Assembly (NCBI GenBank): GCA_035506135.1
Contig: DATJPY010000048.1
Span: 15,487-79,486 of the forward strand
Source of the DNA: DATJPY01 sp035506135
Lineage (GTDB): Bacteria > Myxococcota_A > UBA9160 > PR03
Direction: 5' to 3'
Length of the DNA: 64,000 nucleotides
Below, one piece after another: positions 26,275-33,632 of the stretch. A program made the position numbers and the translations under genes. How positions within the stretch are numbered: the stretch's first letter is position 1; every line of letters starts with the position of its first letter. The notes below the pieces were generated by a model that saw only the letters and a list, made by a program, of their open reading frames with translations, did no database searches and had not been told where the DNA came from.

Positions 26275-27537
26275 ATGGCCGTGAGCCCCGCTTCCCACGA
26301 TGCGTTCGCGCGCTTCAACCTGATCCATCCGGACGACTACGCGGCTCACGGCTACCCCCATTCGGTGTGGACGCGCCTGCGCCGAGAGGACCCGGTCCAC
26401 TGGTTCGACAAGACCGAGGGCATCCCGTTCTGGGCTATCACCAAGCACGCGGACATCGTGACGATCAGCAAGCGGCCCGAGCAGTTCCTGAACGGGCCGC
26501 GCCTGGTGATCGACCACCGGCCCGAGGTTCCGAACGACTTTCCGCCGACCCTGATCCAGACCGACCCGCCCAAGCACGGCATCTATCGCCAGCTCATCAG
26601 CAAGCGCTTCACGCCGCGCTACTTGAAGCAGATCGACGGGCCGATCGAGCGGATCGGCAAGGACATCGTCGACCAGCTGCTCGAGAAGAGCGGATCCGGG
26701 CGCTGGGGCGAGTGCGACTTCGTGCGCGAGGTCTCAGCGCCGCTCCCGATCGCAGTGATCGCGTGGCTGCTCGGCGTGCCCGAGTCCGACTGGAACCTGC
26801 TCTTCGATTGGACCAACCGCACGATCGGCGCCGGCGATCCCGAGTACCAGGTGCCCGGCAAGACGCCGCAAGAGACCGCCATGCAGGCGATGACGGAGCT
26901 CTTCCTCTACTTCCAGAAGCTCGTCGACGAGAAGCGCAAGAAGCCGGCCGACGACCTGATCACGCTGTTCGCGCACCTCGAGGTCGACGGCGAGCCGATT
27001 CCGCCGATCGACGTGCTGACCTTCTGCCTGATCATCGTGATCGCCGGCAACGAGACCACGCGCAACGGCACGACCGGCGGCATGCTCGCGTTCATCGAGC
27101 ACCCCGACCAGCTCCGCAGCTTCCAGCGCAACCCGCGGCTGATCGACACGGCCGTCGAGGAGGTGGTGCGCTGGACCAGCCCGATCATCCACTTCGCGCG
27201 CACCGCCACGGAGGACTTCCCGCTGCGGGACAAGGTGATCAAGGCGGGCCAGGCGGTGGCGCTCTTCTATCCGAGCGCGAATCGCGACGAGGAGATCTTC
27301 GAGGATCCCTTCGCGTTCCGCATCGACCGCAACCCGAACCATCACCTCGGCTTCGGCGTCGGCGAGCACTTCTGCCTGGGCTCGCACGTCGCGCGCCTCG
27401 AGCTGGCGATCGCGTACAAGCACCTGCTGCCGCGCATCGAGGAGATCGAGGTGGCGGGGCCGATCGAGCGCCTGCATTCGGGTCTGGTCGGCGGCGTGAA
27501 GCGCCTGCCGATCCGCTACAAGCTCAAGCCGGCCTGA
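26275..27537 (+). CDS. Cytochrome P450 (CYP125/CYP142-like)
   Basis: 420 residues. ATG 26275 with GGAG upstream. I-helix AGNETTRNG (about 258-266), K-helix EEVVRW, and heme loop GFGVGEHFCLGSHVARLE with ligand Cys 367. The block YPSANRDEEIFEDPFAF followed by RIDRNPNHHLGFG is the pattern of actinobacterial steroid side-chain hydroxylases, so a sterol or other alicyclic lipid is a reasonable guess. Its stop overlaps the convergent lipoate-ligase gene by 14 nt. Confidence 0.93.
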   Translation: MAVSPASHDAFARFNLIHPDDYAAHGYPHSVWTRLRREDPVHWFDKTEGIPFWAITKHADIVTISKRPEQFLNGPRLVIDHRPEVPNDFPPTLIQTDPPKHGIYRQLISKRFTPRYLKQIDGPIERIGKDIVDQLLEKSGSGRWGECDFVREVSAPLPIAVIAWLLGVPESDWNLLFDWTNRTIGAGDPEYQVPGKTPQETAMQAMTELFLYFQKLVDEKRKKPADDLITLFAHLEVDGEPIPPIDVLTFCLIIVIAGNETTRNGTTGGMLAFIEHPDQLRSFQRNPRLIDTAVEEVVRWTSPIIHFARTATEDFPLRDKVIKAGQAVALFYPSANRDEEIFEDPFAFRIDRNPNHHLGFGVGEHFCLGSHVARLELAIAYKHLLPRIEEIEVAGPIERLHSGLVGGVKRLPIRYKLKPA

Positions 27538-28288
27538 GGGCGTAGCGCGGCTCGTAGCGGGCGGCGCGCTCGACCGCGGCGCCGAGCACCGCGGGCTCGA
27601 TCGGGCGGAGCTCGAAGCGGGCGGCGAGCTCCGCCCGCAGCGCATCGGCGACGTCCTCGCACGACACCGTGCCGATCTCGTCCTCGACGCTGCCGGCGCT
27701 CGCGGGGTCCCAGTCGAGGCCGAGCGCGGTGTAGACCGGCTCGAGCGCGGCGCGTACGCGCGCGCTGTCGCGCACCACGAGGACGCCGCCCACGTGCGCG
27801 GCGCCTCGCACGACGCGCTGGCCGATGCCCGCGAGCTTGCGGAGGCCGCGCGCGTTCACGCTGTGCGGACCCGGGCAGTACTCGCCCGGCACGGCGCCGA
27901 CGCGCGCATCGACGCCGAGACGGCGGAGCGCCGCCGCCAGGAGCGCCGCGGCCGCGTCGAAGCGCTCGCGGATCCCGGCGCGCGACTCCGCGGCCGGCGT
28001 GGCCCAGGCGAACGCCAGCGTCTGGCGGTGGAACGCGGCGGCGCGCCCGCCCGCCAGCCGCAGCGCCGGCTCGAAGCCGGCCGCGCGCGCCGCCGCCACC
28101 GCGATCGCGAAGCCGGGGGCCGCGGCGTCGAGCGAGGAGAAGGCCAGCACGTCGTCGGGGCGGTACAGGCGCAGTGTCGCCGGCGTGGCGCCCTCGGCTA
28201 CGAGATCGAGCAGCGCGCGCGAGAGCGCCACGTCCAGCGCCGCGCGGCCGGGCAGCGCACGGGTCGCAATCGCGAGGGGCTCACCCAT
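27524..28288 (-). CDS. Lipoate-protein ligase A family protein (BPL/LplA fold)
   Basis: 254 residues from the ATG at 28288. Family marks: LRLAGGRAAAFHRQTLAFAW near residue 75 and NARGLRKLAGIGQRVVRGAA with the conserved Lys near residue 150. The family attaches lipoate, biotin or octanoate to carrier domains. Subtype cannot be told: LplA proper, LipM octanoyltransferase and LipL share these motifs. The open frame extends to 28369 into the repeat element, which is not part of the gene. Confidence 0.82.
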   Translation of the reverse strand: MGEPLAIATRALPGRAALDVALSRALLDLVAEGATPATLRLYRPDDVLAFSSLDAAAPGFAIAVAAARAAGFEPALRLAGGRAAAFHRQTLAFAWATPAAESRAGIRERFDAAAALLAAALRRLGVDARVGAVPGEYCPGPHSVNARGLRKLAGIGQRVVRGAAHVGGVLVVRDSARVRAALEPVYTALGLDWDPASAGSVEDEIGTVSCEDVADALRAELAARFELRPIEPAVLGAAVERAARYEPRYALRPA

Positions 28289-28330
28289 CGTCGCCTCCGG
28301 GGCAAGACGCCCGCCCGGAGTATCCCTCAA

Positions 28331-28349
28331 GCGCCCGCGAAGCGGGCGC
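28331..28349 (+). repeat. GAA-loop hairpin preceding repeat copy 2
   Basis: GCGCCCGC, loop GAA, GCGGGCGC: perfect 8-bp stem. Flanked upstream by GGAGTATCCC, which is also found at 30630-30639 before the equivalent hairpin. Confidence 0.6.
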
Positions 28350-28379
28350 GCGCAGCGAGCCGCAGGCAAGCGAAGTCAA
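28350..28379 (+). repeat. Dispersed repeat copy 2
   Basis: GCGCAGCGAGCCGCAGGCAA then GCGAAGTCAA. Directly follows the hairpin at 28331-28349 in the gap upstream of the lipoate-ligase gene. Confidence 0.65.
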
Positions 28380-28427
28380 TCAGGACGTGCTGCGGCTCAG
28401 CACCCCAATCGGCCGGAAGCCGGCTTT

Positions 28428-28449
28428 GCGCAGCGAGCGAAGTCAACAG
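28428..28449 (+). repeat. Dispersed repeat copy 3 (short form)
   Basis: GCGCAGCGAGCGAAGTCAAC plus AG. Preceded by a small hairpin GCCGG-AAG-CCGGC at 28412-28424. It ends just before the TAGCAT hexamer that probably drives the methyltransferase gene. Confidence 0.6.
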
Positions 28450-28450
28450 C

Positions 28451-28456
28451 TAGCAT
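28451..28456 (+). promoter_or_regulatory. Candidate -10 hexamer TAGCAT of the methyltransferase gene
   Basis: 11 nt before the ATG at 28468. One of ten TAnnnT hexamers at this distance from a start codon in the window. No clear -35 is seen. Confidence 0.4.
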
Positions 28457-28467
28457 CCCAGGTCGCC

Positions 28468-29139
28468 ATGGAGAGGATCCCCGAGCCGGAGCTGATGGAC
28501 GACGAGGCGCAGGCGCGCGCCTACGCCGACGCGGACTGGAGCGAGCCGCACGATCGCTTCGTGTCGCTCCTGCGCGCGAGGCTTCCTGACCTCGACCAGA
28601 GCGGCTGCGCGCTCGACCTCGGCTGCGGCGCCGCCGACATCACGATCCGCCTGGCGCAGGCGCTGCCCGGCTGGACGATCGACGGCATCGACGGCTCCGC
28701 GCCGATGCTGCGGTTCGGCCGCGTCGCCGTGGCGCGCGCCCGGCTCGCGGAGCGCATCACGCTGCGGCTCGGCCAGATCCCCCGCACCGATGCGCCGCGC
28801 GTCTGCTACGACCTCGTGCTCTCGAACAGCCTCCTGCACCACCTGTCCGAGCCGCTCGTCCTGTGGGAGGCGGTCCAGGACTTCGCGCGCGACGGTGGGG
28901 ACGTGTTCGTGATGGATCTCCTGCGGCCGTCGAGCCGCGAGGAGGCGCAGCGGCTCACCGACCGCTACGCGGCCGGCGAGCCGGAGATCCTGCGACGCGA
29001 CTTCTTCCGGTCGCTCCTGGCCTCGTACACGCCCGACGAGGTGCGCGAGCAGCTCGAGATCGCCGAGCTGGTCGATCTCGAGGTCGCCGTCGCGAGCGAC
29101 CGGCACTGGATCGCCTGGGGCTCGGTGATCCGGCGCTGA
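28468..29139 (+). CDS. SAM-dependent class I methyltransferase
   Basis: 223 residues. SAM-binding motif I LDLGCGAADITIRLA (about residues 49-63), acidic motif DGIDGSAPML, and DLVLSNSLLHHLSEP as motif IV. These place it in the Methyltransf_11/25 group acting on small molecules; the substrate is unknown. Followed 22 nt later by a flavin dehydrogenase gene on the same strand, so the two are likely co-transcribed. Confidence 0.88.
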   Translation: MERIPEPELMDDEAQARAYADADWSEPHDRFVSLLRARLPDLDQSGCALDLGCGAADITIRLAQALPGWTIDGIDGSAPMLRFGRVAVARARLAERITLRLGQIPRTDAPRVCYDLVLSNSLLHHLSEPLVLWEAVQDFARDGGDVFVMDLLRPSSREEAQRLTDRYAAGEPEILRRDFFRSLLASYTPDEVREQLEIAELVDLEVAVASDRHWIAWGSVIRR

Positions 29140-29161
29140 GGCGGGCGAGCATGTCGGATCC

Positions 29162-30595
29162 ATGTCCAGCTCTCTCCGAGACGAGCGCGAGATCCAGCGC
29201 TGGGACGACGTGGCGGACGTGCTCGTCGTGGGTCTCGGGGCCGCGGGCGCTGCGGCCGCCCTCGAGGCCGCGCGGACGGGCGCCGACACGCTGGTGATCG
29301 AGCGCGCCGGCGGAGGCGGTGGCACCTCGGCGATGTCGGGCGGCGTGCTCTACCTGGGCGGCGGCACCGCGCTTCAGCGGGCGTGCGGCTTCGACGACTC
29401 GGCCGAGGCGATGTTCGGCTACCTGATGGCGTCGTGCGGCGAGGGGCCCGACGAGGCGAAGCTCGGCGTCTACTGCGAGGGCTCGGTCGACCACTACGAG
29501 TGGCTGGTGGCGCAGGGCGTCCCGTTCAAGCCGGTCTTCCACCACGGCGTGTCGGGCGAGCCGCCCAACGACGACGGCCTGGTCTGGTCGGGCTCCGAGC
29601 GCGCGCACCCGTTCCGTGACATCGCGGCGCCCGCGCCGCGCGGCCACGTGCCGGCGATGGAGGCGCAGGCCGGGCCGCTGCTCATGCGCCGACTCGTCGC
29701 GGCCGTCGAGGGGAGCGCCGTCCGCGTGGCCCCGAACCATCGATGCGTCGCGCTGGTGCGCGCGCCGGACGGGGCCGTGGTCGGCGCCGTCGCGGAGCAC
29801 TTCGGCGCCGCGCGCGCGCTGCGCGCACGCCGCGGCGTCGTCCTCACCACGGGCGGCTTCATCCGCGACGACGCGATGCTCGCGGCGCACGCGCCGCACC
29901 TGCGGCGCTGCAAGTTCCGCGTCGGCGCCGAGGGCGACGACGGCAGCGGGATCCGCCTCGGCATCGCGGCGGGCGCGGCGACGATCCACATGGACGCGGC
30001 CTCGATCTCGCTGCCGGCGACGCAGCCGTGGGGGCTCAAGCGCGGAATCCTGGTCGACGGCGCAGGGCAGCGCTTCATCAACGAGGACGCCTACTACGGG
30101 CGGCTCGGCGAGCATGCGCTGCTCCACCGCGGCGGGCGCGCCTGGCTCGTGGTCGACGACGCGGTGTTCGAGAAGCCCGACTATCCGCGCCGCGTGGCGG
30201 CGGTCGGCGAGTCGCCGGCGGAGCTCGAGCGCGACCTCGGGCTCCCGCCCGGGAGCCTGGAGAGCACGCTCGCGCTCTACAACCGCGCGGCCACCCGCGG
30301 CGAGGATCCGGCGTTCCACAAGGCGCGCGAGTACGTGACGCCGCTCGAGCGGCCGCCCTTCGGCGCGTTCGACTGCACCAGCGAGGGCTCGCTGTACGCG
30401 GCCTTCACGCTCGGCGGTCTACACACCGACGTGGAGGGCCGGGTGCTCGACCCTGCCGGCGCCGCGATCCCCGGCCTCTTCGCCGCCGGCCGCTCGACCT
30501 CGGGTCTCTCGGTGGGGGGCTACTCGAGCGGCCTCTCGCTCGGCGACGGCACCTTCTTCGGCCGCCGCGCGGGCCGCACGGCAGCCCGGACCTAG
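29162..30595 (+). CDS. FAD-dependent dehydrogenase (fumarate reductase / 3-ketosteroid dehydrogenase-like)
   Basis: 477 residues. N-terminal dinucleotide-binding motif VLVVGLGAAGAAAALEAARTG cut at the usual GxGxxG, ending in the Glu of VIERAGGGGGTSAMSGG. C-terminal LFAAGRSTSGLSVGGYSSGLSL is the flavin-closing motif of the family. The middle lacks the second-Tyr-rich region I would expect in a strict KstD, so it could be a related flavin oxidoreductase. Its surroundings (P450s, MDR enzyme, thiolase/DUF35) favour lipid or steroid ring oxidation. Confidence 0.85.
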   Translation: MSSSLRDEREIQRWDDVADVLVVGLGAAGAAAALEAARTGADTLVIERAGGGGGTSAMSGGVLYLGGGTALQRACGFDDSAEAMFGYLMASCGEGPDEAKLGVYCEGSVDHYEWLVAQGVPFKPVFHHGVSGEPPNDDGLVWSGSERAHPFRDIAAPAPRGHVPAMEAQAGPLLMRRLVAAVEGSAVRVAPNHRCVALVRAPDGAVVGAVAEHFGAARALRARRGVVLTTGGFIRDDAMLAAHAPHLRRCKFRVGAEGDDGSGIRLGIAAGAATIHMDAASISLPATQPWGLKRGILVDGAGQRFINEDAYYGRLGEHALLHRGGRAWLVVDDAVFEKPDYPRRVAAVGESPAELERDLGLPPGSLESTLALYNRAATRGEDPAFHKAREYVTPLERPPFGAFDCTSEGSLYAAFTLGGLHTDVEGRVLDPAGAAIPGLFAAGRSTSGLSVGGYSSGLSLGDGTFFGRRAGRTAART

Positions 30596-30644
30596 ACCGT
30601 CCGCCCCTTCCGAGGCAAGGGGATCGCCTGGAGTATCCCCGCAA

Positions 30645-30659
30645 GCCGCCGAAGGCGGC
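30645..30659 (+). repeat. GAA-loop hairpin preceding repeat copy 4
   Basis: GCCGCC, loop GAA, GGCGGC: perfect 6-bp stem, at the same position relative to GGAGTATCCC and the repeat as the hairpin at 28331-28349, but with different stem bases. Confidence 0.6.
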
Positions 30660-30688
30660 GCGCAGCGAGGCGAAGCCGAGCGAAGATC
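30660..30688 (+). repeat. Dispersed repeat copy 4
   Basis: GCGCAGCGAGGCGAAGCC then GAGCGAAGATC. Lies after the flavin dehydrogenase stop. Confidence 0.65.
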
Positions 30689-30702
30689 ATCAGCCAGGGC
30701 GC

Positions 30703-30735
30703 GCGCAGCGAGGCGAAGCCGAGCGAAGTCAACAG
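30703..30735 (+). repeat. Dispersed repeat copy 5
   Basis: GCGCAGCGAGGCGAAGCC then GAGCGAAGTCAACAG. Tandem to copy 4 and nearly identical to it over 26 nt. Confidence 0.7.
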
Positions 30736-30784
30736 TTGGCGGGCCGAGGCCAGGTCGGCTAGAAAGGGCGACCGAGGAAGTGCA

Positions 30785-31177
30785 ATGTCCCGCCGCTGCC
30801 TACCCGTGATTGCGATCGTCCTTGCAGTCCTCGTCCTCGAGGTCGAGCCCGCACATGCGATCGGGACGAGCCTCGGCAGCGGGGGCTCGAGCATCGGCGG
30901 CTCTGCCCTCGGGGGCTCGAGCCTGCGCGAGCGAGACAACAGCTCCTCCGACGACAGCGGTGGGCGCCGGCACCGCCGCACGCGCCACCGCCGCACGCGC
31001 CACCGCCGCGGCCATCGCATCTCCAACGAATCGGGCACGAGCGGCTCCAGCGGCTCGAGCTTCGGCAGCGGGCTCGGCAACAGCAGCGGCAGCGGCCGCT
31101 CGACCTTCGGCAGCTCGGGCTTCGGCAGCTCGAGCAACGGCGGCAGCTTCGACTCCCAGTCCGGGATGGGTCGCTAA
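30785..31177 (+). CDS. Small secreted Ser/Gly-rich protein with Arg-His repeats
   Basis: 130 residues, GAGGAAG before the ATG. Signal peptide (VIAIVLAVLVLEVEPAHA), Ser/Gly-rich low-complexity stretches on both sides, and a central RHRRTRHRRTRHRRGH block. No named family; probably exported and disordered. Followed 8 nt later by a lipoprotein gene, likely one unit. Confidence 0.65.
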   Translation: MSRRCLPVIAIVLAVLVLEVEPAHAIGTSLGSGGSSIGGSALGGSSLRERDNSSSDDSGGRRHRRTRHRRTRHRRGHRISNESGTSGSSGSSFGSGLGNSSGSGRSTFGSSGFGSSSNGGSFDSQSGMGR

Positions 31178-31185
31178 GCGCCTCG

Positions 31186-31767
31186 ATGCGCCGGCTCGGG
31201 CTCGCGTGCGCCGGCCTCGCTCTCGCGCTCGCCTGCGCCTCCACGCATCTCACCTCCACGTGGCGCGATCCGGGCATCGGACCGATCCAGTTCCGCAAGG
31301 TCGCCGGCCTCGCGCTGAGCTCCGACTCGACGCTTCGGCGTGTCGCCGAGGACGCCTTCGTGAAGAGCGTCGGGCCGCAGTACGCGGTGGCTGCGTACAG
31401 CCTGATCCCCGACGACGAGATCCGCGACAAGGACAAGGTGAAGGCGCGCCTGCAGGCGGCGGGCGTCGACGGCGCCGTGCTGTTCCGGCTGGTCGACGTC
31501 GACGAGCGCAAGACCTGGGTCCCGCCGACGACCTACGGCGGCTTCGCGGGCTACTACGGCTGGGCGGCGCCGATGGTGTACCAGCCCGGCTACCTCGCCA
31601 CCGACCGCGTGGTGCAGGTCGAGACGACACTCTACTCGGTCGCACAGGCCCGACTGATCTGGGCCGCACGCAGCGAGACGCTGAATCCGAAGTCTGCGCA
31701 GGAGACGATCGACGGCGTCGTCCAGGCGGCCGTCACCGCCATGCGCAAGGAGAAGCTGATCCCGTAG
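31186..31767 (+). CDS. DUF4136-like lipoprotein
   Basis: 193 residues with lipobox ALACAS, so the mature protein starts at a lipidated Cys near residue 17. The body (STWRDPGIGPIQFRKVAGLA, then VDGAVLFRLVDVDERK and QETIDGVVQAAVTAM) follows the DUF4136 pattern: a small periplasmic domain that predicts partner binding but has no known activity. Confidence 0.75.
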   Translation: MRRLGLACAGLALALACASTHLTSTWRDPGIGPIQFRKVAGLALSSDSTLRRVAEDAFVKSVGPQYAVAAYSLIPDDEIRDKDKVKARLQAAGVDGAVLFRLVDVDERKTWVPPTTYGGFAGYYGWAAPMVYQPGYLATDRVVQVETTLYSVAQARLIWAARSETLNPKSAQETIDGVVQAAVTAMRKEKLIP

Positions 31768-31798
31768 GCGCGCCGCCGCGGCCCGGAGGCCCCTGCCC

Positions 31799-32869
31799 GT
31801 GCCCTATCGCGTGATCCAATGGGCGACGGGCAACGTCGGCCGCGCCGCGGTGACCGGCGTCGTCGCGCATCCCGAGCTCGAGCTGGTCGGCTGCTGGGTC
31901 CACAGCCCCGACAAGGTCGGCCGCGACGTCGGCGAGCTCTGCGGTCTCGGTTCGCTCGGCGTGCGCGCGACCGGCGACGTCGCCGCGCTGCTCGCGCTCG
32001 AGGCGGACGCCGTCTACTACAGCCCGCTCCTCGCGCGACCCGCCGAGGTGATCCGGCTGCTCGAGTCGGGCAAGAACGTGGTGACCCCGCTCAACTGGTT
32101 CTTCCCTGACCGCGCGAGTGCCGCGATCGCCGAGCTCGAGGCCGCCTGCCGCCGCGGTGGGGCGACGCTGCACGGGACCGGGATCCATCCGGGCGGCATC
32201 ACCGAGCGCTTCCCGCTGATGATCTCGGCGCTGTGCCGCGACGTGCGGCACGTGCGCGCCGAGGAGTTCTCCGACATCCGCAGCTACGCAGCCGTGGCGG
32301 TGGTCCGCGACGTCATGCTCTTCGGCAAGCGTCCGGAGGAGGCGGCGCGCAGCCCGATGCTGAAGCTGCTCGGCCACGGCTTCCAGCAGTCGATCCACAT
32401 GCTCGCCGCGGGCCTCGGCTTCGTGCTCGACCCGGAGCTGCGGACGGTCCACGAGATGGCCGTGGCCACCGCGCCGATCGACACGCCCGTGGGTCGCCTC
32501 GAAGCGGGCACGGTGGCGGCGCAGCGCTTCACCTGGCAGGGGACGGTGCGCGGCGAGCCGGTCGCCACGGTGCGCGTGAACTGGCTGATGGGCGAGCAGC
32601 ATCTCGATCCGCCCTGGAGCTTCGGGCCCGGGCGCGAGCGCTTCGAGATCGAGATCACCGGAGACCCGCCCGCGCGGGTGGTGTTCCACGGCCTGCACCC
32701 GACCGACGTCCGCGCCGGGCAGCAGAACAACCCGGGTATCGCCGCGACGGCGATGCACGGGGTCAACGCGATCCCGGCCGTGTGCAGAGCCAAGCCCGGA
32801 ATCGCGACCTATCTCGACCTGCCGCTGGTGTCGGGCCGCGCCGCCACTCCCCTCGCCCGGCGCGGCTGA
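31799..32869 (+). CDS. DapB-like NAD(P)-dependent oxidoreductase
   Basis: 356 residues from a GTG. N-terminal YRVIQWATGNVGRAAV is a Rossmann GxxGxxG motif; HGTGIHPGGITERF is the catalytic-domain block. This belongs to the dihydrodipicolinate-reductase-like / 2,4-diaminopentanoate dehydrogenase group, common in lipid-catabolic regions of mycobacteria, where substrates are mostly unknown. It is too long for true DapB (about 270), and no lysine-biosynthesis gene is near. Confidence 0.82.
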   Translation: MPYRVIQWATGNVGRAAVTGVVAHPELELVGCWVHSPDKVGRDVGELCGLGSLGVRATGDVAALLALEADAVYYSPLLARPAEVIRLLESGKNVVTPLNWFFPDRASAAIAELEAACRRGGATLHGTGIHPGGITERFPLMISALCRDVRHVRAEEFSDIRSYAAVAVVRDVMLFGKRPEEAARSPMLKLLGHGFQQSIHMLAAGLGFVLDPELRTVHEMAVATAPIDTPVGRLEAGTVAAQRFTWQGTVRGEPVATVRVNWLMGEQHLDPPWSFGPGRERFEIEITGDPPARVVFHGLHPTDVRAGQQNNPGIAATAMHGVNAIPAVCRAKPGIATYLDLPLVSGRAATPLARRG

Positions 32870-33283
32870 CGGAATCTCCCGTCGGCAGGCCCCGCATACA
32901 CCGGGCGGTCTAGGTTGAACCCGGGAGAGCGGTGCTGGTTCCGGCCCGACCCCGGCCTGGCGGAAACTCTGGGGCCGAATCGCCCCCGAGCCGGGGCGCC
33001 CGAATCTCCCGGGCCCACCCCCCGTCCACCTCGGGCCGGAATGCCCGGCTCGAAATGCGGAGGAACCCGCTTCGCTCCTCGCGGCAAAGTGATAGAGTTC
33101 GCGCGCGAGCGAACGCCACCCGGTGCGCCTTGTCGGCCTCCGGCTGCGGAACCAAGCTCGGTCGCCGCTTCCGATCGTGGGGATCGGATCGGCGTCGAGG
33201 AGCCGCCACGAGAGCTGCCGTCGGGTAGAGCTTGGCGGTCGCCCCTCATCGATCGAATCCCAAGAAGGAGGAAGGTCTCTCGT
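32870..33283. other. Intergenic region upstream of the secreted Lys-rich protein
   Basis: 414 nt without a supported gene. It contains the most A+T-rich spot of the surroundings, GCAAAGTGATAGAG near 33084, with TAGAGT at 33093-33098 as a possible -10, followed by a small hairpin GTTCGC-GCGCGA-GCGAAC (33097-33114). A leader of about 180 nt to the next start would result. Confidence 0.4.
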
Positions 33284-33535
33284 ATGTCGAAGCGATCCTT
33301 GGCTGCGATCGTGCTCGGAGCCTTCGTTGCGCTCGCCGGCGCGCCCGTGTGGGCGCAGGGCGGGGCGACCACGGAGAAGCCGGCGGCGACTACGCCGGCG
33401 CCGAAGCACAAGGCGACCCATCACAAGGCCGCCCCGAAGAAGCACGCAGCGACCACGACCACGCACAAGAAGAGCACGACCCACAAGAAGACGACGGCTC
33501 CGAAGACGACCACCACGCCGCCCAGCGGCCAGTAG
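33284..33535 (+). CDS. Small secreted Lys/Thr/His-rich protein
   Basis: 83 residues, strong AAGAAGGAGGAAGG before the ATG. Signal peptide ending GAPVWAQGG, then an unusual low-complexity tail rich in Lys, His and Thr (HKATHHKAAPKKHAATTTTH). Likely exported and disordered; the positive charge could bind DNA, LPS or other polyanions. Ends shortly before a good terminator, so probably a single-gene unit with high expression. Confidence 0.75.
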   Translation: MSKRSLAAIVLGAFVALAGAPVWAQGGATTEKPAATTPAPKHKATHHKAAPKKHAATTTTHKKSTTHKKTTAPKTTTTPPSGQ

Positions 33536-33551
33536 TCGCAACGGTCCGGAG

Positions 33552-33593
33552 GGCGGCCCTCCTCGCGCTCCCGCGCAGGAGGGCCGCCGTTTT
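33552..33593 (+). terminator. Rho-independent terminator
   Basis: GGCGGCCCTCCT and AGGAGGGCCGCC form a perfect 12-bp stem around a 13-nt loop, followed by GTTTT. It begins 16 nt after the stop of the 83-residue protein gene. Confidence 0.85.
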
Positions 33594-33632
33594 CCGCCGA
33601 TCGAGTAGCATGGGGTCCGCAAGGAGGGCCCC

